DNA of 64,000 nucleotides from Aquipseudomonas alcaligenes_A (GTDB lineage: Bacteria; Pseudomonadota; Gammaproteobacteria; Pseudomonadales; Pseudomonadaceae): assembly GCA_048595745.1 (NCBI GenBank), contig CP184361.1. One strand, given 5' to 3'. The translations under genes and the position numbers were made by a program. The notes beneath the pieces are model-generated. The model was not told where the DNA came from and did not search any database. It was given only the letters and a program-made list of their open reading frames with translations. Numbering within the stretch: position 1 is the first letter of the stretch; the number at the start of each line of letters is the position of its first letter. Positions 30,356-36,170 of the stretch are shown here, one piece after another.

Positions 30356-31573
30356 ATGCCGCAGACCATGCCCATCACCTCTCCCTGGCGCACCGACTTC
30401 CCCGGCATCCTGGCCCTCGCCGCCGAGGGCCAGACCTACCTGGACAGCGCCGCCACCGCGCAGAAGCCGCAGGCCATGCTGGACAGCCTGTTCGGCTACT
30501 ACGCTGGCGGCGCGGCCAATGTGCACCGCGCCCAGCATCTGCCTGGGGAGCGCGCCACCCGCGCCTTCGAAGCGACACGCGACAAGGCTGCGCGCTGGCT
30601 GAACGCCGCCAGCAGCGAGGAAATCGTCTTCACCCGCGGCACCACGGAGTCGCTGAACCTGCTGGCCTACGGCCTCGAGCCGCTGTTCCAGCCCGGTGAC
30701 GAGATCGCCATCAGCGCCCTGGAGCACCACGCCAACCTGCTGCCCTGGCAGCAGCTGGCCCTGCGCCAGGGGCTCAGGCTGGTCGTCCTGCCGCTGGATG
30801 AACGCGGCGACATCGACCTGGAGCAGGCCACCAGCCTGATCGGCCCGCGTACCCGCTTGCTGGCGATCTCGCAGCTATCCAACGTGCTGGGCCGGCAACA
30901 GCCGGTCGCCAGGCTGGTCGACCTGGCCCGCGCCCGGGGCGCTCTCAGCGTGGTGGATGGCGCCCAGGGCGCCGTGCACGGTCGCCAGGATGTGCAGGCG
31001 CTGGGCTGCGACTTCTATGTCTGCTCCGGGCACAAGCTCTATGGCCCGGACGGCGTCGGCCTGCTCTATGGTCGCCGCGAGGCCCTGGCGCAGCTGCGCC
31101 ACTGGCAGTTCGGCGGCGAGATGGTGCTGCAGGCCGACTATCAGCGCTCGACCTTCCGCCCGGCACCGCTGGGTTTCGAGGCCGGGACTCCCGCGATCGC
31201 CGCAGTCATCGCCCTGGGCGCGACCTTGGACTACCTCGCCGACCTCGATCAGGCCGCCGTGGCGACGCACGAAGCCGCGCTGCATGCCGAACTGCTCGCC
31301 GGCCTGGGCGCACGCGCAGGTATACGCCTGGTCGGCGCGCCGCAGCTGGCCCTGGCCAGCTTCACCGTGGACGGGGTACACAGCGCCGACCTGGCGCACC
31401 TGCTCACCGAGCAGGGCATCGCCGTGCGCAGCGGCCATCACTGCGCCATGCCACTGCTGAAAAGCCTCGGCCTGCCTGGGGCGATTCGCGTGTCGTTGGG
31501 CCTGTACAACGATGGCGAGGACCTCGAGCGCCTGTTCATCGCCCTGGACAAGGCCCTGGAGCTGCTGCAGTGA
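30356..31573 (+). CDS. csdA: Cysteine desulfurase, CsdA/SufS class (group II)
   Basis: PLP enzyme that takes sulfur from cysteine as a persulfide. It has 405 residues, with YLDSAATAQKP near the N-terminus, ISALEHHANLLPWQ, the PLP lysine K227 in CSGHKLYGPDG and the catalytic cysteine C363 in RSGHHCAMPLL. It overlaps the csdE start by four bases (GTGA), showing the pair is translated together. With CsdE and the nearby TcdA it probably forms the sulfur relay for cyclic t6A on tRNA, as CSD does in E. coli; that role is inferred. The ribosome site is poor for the ATG at 30356 and for an in-frame ATG at 30368, so the start is uncertain by four codons. Confidence 0.93.
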   Translation: MPQTMPITSPWRTDFPGILALAAEGQTYLDSAATAQKPQAMLDSLFGYYAGGAANVHRAQHLPGERATRAFEATRDKAARWLNAASSEEIVFTRGTTESLNLLAYGLEPLFQPGDEIAISALEHHANLLPWQQLALRQGLRLVVLPLDERGDIDLEQATSLIGPRTRLLAISQLSNVLGRQQPVARLVDLARARGALSVVDGAQGAVHGRQDVQALGCDFYVCSGHKLYGPDGVGLLYGRREALAQLRHWQFGGEMVLQADYQRSTFRPAPLGFEAGTPAIAAVIALGATLDYLADLDQAAVATHEAALHAELLAGLGARAGIRLVGAPQLALASFTVDGVHSADLAHLLTEQGIAVRSGHHCAMPLLKSLGLPGAIRVSLGLYNDGEDLERLFIALDKALELLQ

Positions 31574-31977
31574 CCCTGCCAGCTGCCGCCCGCGAAGCAC
31601 TCGATGCCTTCGCCGCCTGCCCCGGCTGGGAACAGCGCGCGCGCCTGCTGATGCAATGGGGCGAGCGTCTGCAGCCACTGACTGAAACCGAGCGCAGCGA
31701 AGCCAACCGGGTCGACGGCTGCGACAGCCTGGTGTGGCTGGTGGCCGAACGCCGTGGCAGCGCCTGGCACTTTCGCGCCGCCAGCGAGGCTCGGCTGATC
31801 CGCGGCCTGCTGGCCGTGCTGCTGGCACGTATCGACGGCCTGAACGCGGATGAATTGGCCGAACTGGACCTGCCGGCCTGGTTCGACCAGCTCGGCCTGG
31901 CCCGCCAGCTCTCACCCTCGCGCGCCAACGGCCTGAATGCCGTGCTCCGGCGCATGGCCGAGCTGGCAACCCGCTGA
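31570..31977 (+). CDS. csdE: SufE-family sulfur acceptor CsdE
   Basis: A 135-residue SufE-fold protein that accepts the persulfide sulfur from CsdA on a cysteine, here C51 in NRVDGCDSLVWLV, the conserved acceptor loop. Family features include the N-terminal helix with CPGWEQRARLLMQWGERL and the C-terminal LSPSRANGLNAVLRRM. It starts with GTG overlapping the csdA stop. Its stop abuts the stop of the convergent XRE regulator. The name CsdE rather than SufE rests on linkage to csdA and tcdA and the absence of suf genes here. Confidence 0.92.
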   Translation: MTLPAAAREALDAFAACPGWEQRARLLMQWGERLQPLTETERSEANRVDGCDSLVWLVAERRGSAWHFRAASEARLIRGLLAVLLARIDGLNADELAELDLPAWFDQLGLARQLSPSRANGLNAVLRRMAELATR

Positions 31978-32709
31978 TCAGCGCCGCCAGGCCTCGAAAA
32001 CACCAAACTCCCAGCGCCGCATGGCCAGCACCAGGGTGTAGCCCTCGCGCTCGGTCTCGGATAGCTTCTGGTCGGCCAGGTGCTGCTGGGCGAACTCCTG
32101 CGCCACCCGCTGCAGGCGCTCGACGAAGGCAGGCGCCAGCGCCCGGCTGATGCGCCCATGTACCAGCAAAAGCCCCTCGTCGGCACCGGCAAAATCACCA
32201 GCGTAGTAATCCTGGAGTGCCTGCTTGCGGAAATAGCGCATCACCGGCCCGTCCGGCTGCCAACGGAAGGTCTTGGCCAGTTTCAGGCGATAGCGGTTAA
32301 GGGGCTTCAGCTCGATCACGCCCAGCCGATCCAGGCGGATCAGGGCTCCCACCACCTCTGCCTCGCTCAGCCGATAGGTCGCGATCATCTGCTCGAAGGT
32401 CCACTGGCTAAGCACGCAGATGGCCACCAGCAGCAGTTTCTCATCGCCAACCACGGCCCGCTCCTGCTCGAGGCTCAGGGCACTGAGCTGTGGCTGGGCA
32501 TCCGCCACCTGGCGCGCCAGGTCGGCAAAGTCCAACTGCAGGACACGGCAGATGGCATCCACCCGCGACAGCGGCATGTCGCCCTTGGCCAGCATGCGCT
32601 TGACGTTGGACTCGGACATCCCCAGTGCATGAGCCAGGTCGGCATAGGTGATCTGACGCGCCTTGAGCTCGCGCTTGATGAGCTGGATCAGTTCGATGGT
32701 TGCGCCCAT
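31978..32709 (-). CDS. XRE-family transcriptional regulator with a conserved C-terminal domain
   Basis: A 243-residue protein with an N-terminal Cro/CI-type helix-turn-helix (residues about 5-60; ITYADLAHALGMSESNVKRM is the DNA-reading unit). The remaining 170 residues look like a winged-helix segment (LSQWTFEQMIATYRLSEAEV) followed by a helical domain I do not recognise (DYYAGDFAGADEGLLLVHGR). It is divergent from the CREST-type hydrolase gene, and a symmetric sequence overlapping its own start region is a candidate autoregulatory operator. Effector and targets are unknown. It ends back-to-back with csdE with no spacer. Confidence 0.85.
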   Translation of the reverse strand: MGATIELIQLIKRELKARQITYADLAHALGMSESNVKRMLAKGDMPLSRVDAICRVLQLDFADLARQVADAQPQLSALSLEQERAVVGDEKLLLVAICVLSQWTFEQMIATYRLSEAEVVGALIRLDRLGVIELKPLNRYRLKLAKTFRWQPDGPVMRYFRKQALQDYYAGDFAGADEGLLLVHGRISRALAPAFVERLQRVAQEFAQQHLADQKLSETEREGYTLVLAMRRWEFGVFEAWRR

Positions 32710-32743
32710 AAGTATCGCCTGAATGAACCTGACAGGTACTTAT
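32708..32743. promoter_or_regulatory. Candidate operator between XRE regulator and CREST hydrolase
   Basis: ATAAGTA (32708-32714) and TACTTAT (32737-32743) are perfect inverted repeats 22 bases apart, and ACCTGACAGGT (32727-32737) inside them is itself an 11-base palindrome. The outer arm overlaps the regulator's start codon. On the minus strand TATAAG, a possible -10, lies 15 bases after TTGTGG. The arrangement suits autoregulation by the divergent XRE protein; this is inferred from sequence symmetry only. Confidence 0.45.
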
Positions 32744-32827
32744 ACGCTACCCAGCATAACCACAAGAGACTTTTCTGGGAGAGCTAACCAGACTGCGCCC
32801 ATCGCGTCGACCTGAAGGAACAGCCTT

Positions 32828-33589
32828 ATGCCCACCACAACATCGGCACTCCGGGCCCCACTGACCGCGCTCGGCATCACGCTGGCGGTGCTCGCCGCAT
32901 TCGGCCCGCCCCTGCTGCAGCCGCAGTCCTACCACGACTTTGCCGACCAGCGCGCGCTGTTCGGCCTGCCGCATGCCATGGACGTGCTAAGCAACCTACC
33001 CTTCCTCCTCCTGGGCCTGTTCGGACTCGCCCGCCTGCCCAGAGTGGCCGAGGCCTGGAGAGGCCTGGTGGTTGTGCTGTGTACGGGATTGTTGCTGACT
33101 TTCGCCGGTTCAGGGCTGTATCACCTCGCACCGGGCAATACCGGCTTGCTCCTCGACCGCCTCGGCATGCTGGTGCTGTTCGCCGGCATTCTCGGCCTGG
33201 CCAGCGCCGATCGCCTGGGGCTGTCGGTGGCACGTGGGATGCTGGCCTGGGTGGGGCTTGGCGGAGCCGCGAGCCTGACGGCCTGGTGGTACGGCGGCAA
33301 TCTGCTGCCCTGGGCGTTATTGCAGACCGGCGGCGTGTTGGTCCTGCTGCTGCTCGCCTGCACCCGACCGCAAGCCGATGCCCCGGCCCTCAGGCTGGGA
33401 CTGTGTGTAGCCTGGTACGGTCTGGCCAAGCTGTGTGAACTGACTGATGACGAGCTTTTCAGGCTGAGCAACCAGATGATTTCCGGGCACAGCCTCAAGC
33501 ACCTGCTATCTAGTCTCGCGGTCCTGCCACTGCTGCTGCCGCTGAGTATTCAGGGCCGTGGTCGCCAATCATCGGCATCGCCGGCGTAA
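32828..33589 (+). CDS. Ceramidase-like (CREST superfamily) membrane hydrolase
   Basis: A 253-residue polytopic membrane protein, with about seven hydrophobic helices. It carries the metal-site pattern of the CREST superfamily (alkaline ceramidases, PAQR receptors, Per1): S95-x3-H99 in GSGLYHLAP, D110 in LLDRLGML, and H221-x3-H225 in GHSLKHLL. The N-terminal SYHDFADQR and SNLPFLLLG are typical of the bacterial ceramidase-like members. A zinc-dependent amidohydrolase acting on a lipid is expected, but the substrate is unknown. It is divergent from the XRE regulator, and its last 40 bases overlap the convergent solute-binding protein gene. Confidence 0.75.
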   Translation: MPTTTSALRAPLTALGITLAVLAAFGPPLLQPQSYHDFADQRALFGLPHAMDVLSNLPFLLLGLFGLARLPRVAEAWRGLVVVLCTGLLLTFAGSGLYHLAPGNTGLLLDRLGMLVLFAGILGLASADRLGLSVARGMLAWVGLGGAASLTAWWYGGNLLPWALLQTGGVLVLLLLACTRPQADAPALRLGLCVAWYGLAKLCELTDDELFRLSNQMISGHSLKHLLSSLAVLPLLLPLSIQGRGRQSSASPA

Positions 33590-34347
33590 AGGGCACGCTG
33601 CAGGCGCGCCAGCTCGCCACGCCTGGCGAAGCGCGCCAGCGCCTCGTTGAAACGCTGCAACAGCGCCTGAGCCTGCGGATCATCCTTGCGCAACAACAGA
33701 CGCAACGGCTCGGTATTGAGGTAACGCGGGTGGTGCGTGATGCCCCTGCGCTCGTGCTCGGAAAACAGGCGCCGAAGCATGGCGTAACCGACCGCGCGGT
33801 CTTGCGGGTGGAGATCGACGCGCCCTAGCGCCAGCAGACGGAAGGCCGTGTCGTCCTTGCTGTTCTGCTCGACCTGCAGCCGCCCCGCTTGCAGCGCCTG
33901 GTCGAACTGCAGTCCATAGGAATAACCCAGCGTCGTGGCTATGCGATAAGGCTTGAGATCCTCAACGCGTCGCCAGTCGAACGGCAGCGCCTTGCGATGA
34001 AACAGCACGACCTCGCCACGCACCAGCGGCTCGCTGCACACCCCATACTGCCGGCGCATCGGGCTGCAGCTATAAGGCATGATGGCATCCAGCGTACCTT
34101 GCTGCAGCATCAACACATTGCGGTCCCAGGGGTAGAAGAAGAACTCGACCTGGTAGCCGGCATCAGCGAATACCGCACGAACCAGGCGGGCCAGAGCGCC
34201 CCCATCGGCGCGGTGCTGATCGACATAGGGCACCCAGTCGCCGGTGCCGATACGCACCACTGGCTCGGCATTCGCCGTCAGACTACTCAGCATCAGAGCG
34301 AGCAGCATCAGCCGACGCAGTGGCGAGCGGTGAAGCGAAAAAGACAT
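33550..34347 (-). CDS. Periplasmic solute-binding protein, SBP_bac_3 family
   Basis: A 265-residue precursor with a signal peptide (LLALMLSSLTANA, cut before EPVVRIG) and the amino-acid-binding-protein fold: VVRIGTGDWVPYVDQ, GGALARLVRAVFADAGY, FYPWDRNVLMLQQG and RIATTLGYSYG. Two cysteines (YSCSPMRRQYGVC) may form a disulfide. No ABC permease or ATPase gene is adjacent, so it may be an orphan receptor, as in many pseudomonads. Its 3' end overlaps the CREST hydrolase gene tail to tail by 40 bases. Ligand unknown. Confidence 0.85.
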   Translation of the reverse strand: MSFSLHRSPLRRLMLLALMLSSLTANAEPVVRIGTGDWVPYVDQHRADGGALARLVRAVFADAGYQVEFFFYPWDRNVLMLQQGTLDAIMPYSCSPMRRQYGVCSEPLVRGEVVLFHRKALPFDWRRVEDLKPYRIATTLGYSYGLQFDQALQAGRLQVEQNSKDDTAFRLLALGRVDLHPQDRAVGYAMLRRLFSEHERRGITHHPRYLNTEPLRLLLRKDDPQAQALLQRFNEALARFARRGELARLQRALYAGDADDWRPRP

Positions 34348-34395
34348 GCGTACCTCACATCTGGGGCCGTCCGCCCCCAGGCTTAGCCGGGTCGT

Positions 34396-34857
34396 TCAAC
34401 CACGCTGACGCAGGGTCAGGCCCCGCAGGAAGTTGCGCAGAAGCTGGTCACCGCAGGCGCGGTAGTTCTTGTGCTCGGGGCTGCGGAACAGCGCACTGAG
34501 CTCCGCCTTGGTCATTGGCAGGTCGGCGGCACGGAGGATCTCGTGCAGGTCGTCGTCACGCAGCTCGAAAGCCACCCGCAGCTTCTTCAGGATGATGTTG
34601 TTGGTCAGGCGCTTTTCCACCGGCAGCGGCGGACGGCTTTCGTCGCGCCCACGCTTGTACAGCACCAGGCCGGCCAGGAAGTGCGCCAGCACTTCATCGC
34701 TACAGGGCTGGAAGCCCTCCTCGTCATCCTTCTTCAACAGGGCCGCGACCGCCTCGGGCGCCAGGCTGTATTCGGCCAGCTGGCAGATCCCGGCCAGCTG
34801 GGCATCGCTGATGTCAAGCAGGTAGCGCAGACTGCGCAATACATCGTTGTTGTTCAT
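34396..34857 (-). CDS. DUF1456 (YehS-like) family protein
   Basis: A 153-residue protein made of two copies of the DUF1456 repeat: MNNNDVLRSLRYLLDISDAQ with FQPCSDEVLAHFLAGLVLYKRG, and LTNNIILKKLRVAFELRDDD with YRACGDQLLRNFLRGLTLRQRG. The function is unknown; the family is cytosolic and widely conserved. The start at 34857 is supported by homology of the opening and an AGAGAG ribosome site; an ATG 30 bases upstream is less likely. It is 36 bases downstream of tcdA on the same strand and may be co-transcribed with it. Confidence 0.88.
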   Translation of the reverse strand: MNNNDVLRSLRYLLDISDAQLAGICQLAEYSLAPEAVAALLKKDDEEGFQPCSDEVLAHFLAGLVLYKRGRDESRPPLPVEKRLTNNIILKKLRVAFELRDDDLHEILRAADLPMTKAELSALFRSPEHKNYRACGDQLLRNFLRGLTLRQRG

Positions 34858-34893
34858 GGAAAACTCTCTGGGCGCCCGCAGGCGCATACATGC

Positions 34894-35706
34894 TTAACCG
34901 GCCTTGCCGGTACGTTCCGCCGGACGCCGCGCACCGGCCACCAGCTTGTCGATGGTGCGTGCGGCGGCGGCCATGCCAAAGCTGGCGGTGACCATCATCA
35001 CCGCACCGAAACCGCCGGCGCAGTCGAGCTTGACGCCCTCGCCGACGAAGCCCTTGGCCTGACAGACGCTGCCATCGGGTTTGGGGTAGCGCAGCTGCTC
35101 GGTGGAGAACACGCAGGGCACGCTGTAGCTGCGCCCCGGCGTGCGGGAGAAGTTGTAGTCGCGGCGCAGGGTACTGCGCACCTTGGCCGCCAGCGGGTCG
35201 TTGAAGGTCTTGTTGAGGTCGGCAATCTGGATCTGCGTCGGATCGACCTGACCACCGGCGCCTCCGGTGGTGACGATCTGGATCTTGCGCCGCTTGCACC
35301 AGGCGATCAGCGCCGCCTTGGCCGCCACGCTGTCGATGCAGTCGATCACCGCGTCGAGCTGTTCGGTGATGTACTCGGCCATGGTCTCGCGGGTGACGAA
35401 ATCAGCCACCGGGTGAACCTTGCACGCCGGGTTGATGGCACGGATGCGCGCGGCCATCTCGTCAACCTTGGCCTTACCCACGGCGCCATCAATGGCATGC
35501 ACCTGGCGGTTGGTGTTGGTGATGCACACGTCGTCCAGGTCGAACAGCGAGATCTCGCCCACGCCGGAGCGCGCCAGGGCCTCGGCAGCCCAGGAGCCGA
35601 CGCCACCGATGCCAACCACCGCCACATGCGCCGCCGCCAGACGCTCCAGCCCTTCACGCCCGTACAACCGGGCAATACCGCCGAAACGCGGATCTTCTGT
35701 CGCCAT
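34894..35706 (-). CDS. tcdA: tRNA threonylcarbamoyladenosine dehydratase
   Basis: E1-like enzyme that cyclises t6A37 of ANN-decoding tRNAs to ct6A using ATP. The product is 270 residues from the ATG at 35706 (MATEDPRFGGIARLYG) with GAGGTG upstream. The nucleotide-binding glycine loop is VVGIGGVGSWAAEALARSG, with DLDDVCITNTNRQ and VDPTQIQIADLNKT further on. It is also called CsdL because it works with the CsdA-CsdE sulfur-transfer pair, encoded 3 kb away here. The frame stays open far upstream antisense to the glucan synthase gene, but that extension is not real coding sequence. Confidence 0.96.
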   Translation of the reverse strand: MATEDPRFGGIARLYGREGLERLAAAHVAVVGIGGVGSWAAEALARSGVGEISLFDLDDVCITNTNRQVHAIDGAVGKAKVDEMAARIRAINPACKVHPVADFVTRETMAEYITEQLDAVIDCIDSVAAKAALIAWCKRRKIQIVTTGGAGGQVDPTQIQIADLNKTFNDPLAAKVRSTLRRDYNFSRTPGRSYSVPCVFSTEQLRYPKPDGSVCQAKGFVGEGVKLDCAGGFGAVMMVTASFGMAAAARTIDKLVAGARRPAERTGKAG

Positions 35707-36087
35707 CGCACACCTCACAAACCGGCCGGCATTATACGGTGCGGGCTCGGGCTGTCGCGCGAAGATGCATCCGTTGGTCTGATGCAGGCGCGGTGCGCCA
35801 GCCGGGGCATTTCCGCAAGGCCCTTGATGCAGGCGCGCCCGGCCTGGACAGCACACCTCTGCCGGCAGACGGAAGCGATTCACCCCCGCCCGCCAGGGAA
35901 CTCCGCCAGCGTGCCGGCAGACCAACCCCTTGGCGGGCCCGGCGGTGCTATACAGTCTTGCGGCCGCGGAGTAGCATGCGCGCCGACCGGCGTTCGCCGG
36001 CCCATTTCCCGGTTCGTACGAGGAGCTGCCAGATGCCCTGGCCTCTCGACGTGACCCTGTTCCTGATTGCGGAACCTCTAAGCAGCC
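35707..36087. other. 381-base divergent intergenic region tcdA / ndvB-like
   Basis: Contains the promoters of tcdA (left) and the glucan synthase (right), which I cannot place firmly; TATACA at about 35949 is a possible -10 for the rightward gene, but no good -35 lies at the right distance. A 13-base direct repeat TGATGCAGGCGCG occurs at 35780-35792 and 35825-35837. A short open reading frame with a strong ribosome site begins at 36033. Otherwise I see no gene. Confidence 0.5.
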
Positions 36088-36170
36088 ATGCCAACGCGCA
36101 AACTCGGAATCAACCTGGTGGTCATCGTGGCGGTCGCCGCCCTGTTCACCGGCCTCTGGGCACTCTATAA
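36033..36170 (+). other. Possible leader ORF (45 codons) overlapping the ndvB-like start
   Basis: ATG at 36033 is preceded at seven bases by AGGAG (36021-36025), a much better ribosome site than that of the downstream glucan synthase start (36088). The frame differs from the synthase frame and ends at 36170, 82 bases inside it. The peptide (MPWPLDVTLFLIAEPLSSH and so on) has no known relatives that I can name. It may be a regulatory leader or chance. Confidence 0.3.

Noticed and set aside
34363..34382. Hairpin between the DUF1456 and solute-binding protein genes as a terminator
   Set aside because: The stem CTGGGG/CCCCAG is short and interrupted and has no U-run on the minus strand.
35780..35837. 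13-base direct repeat as possible regulator sites upstream of the glucan synthase
   Set aside because: Only two copies 45 bases apart in GC-rich DNA, not symmetric, and far from the start; not enough to claim operators.
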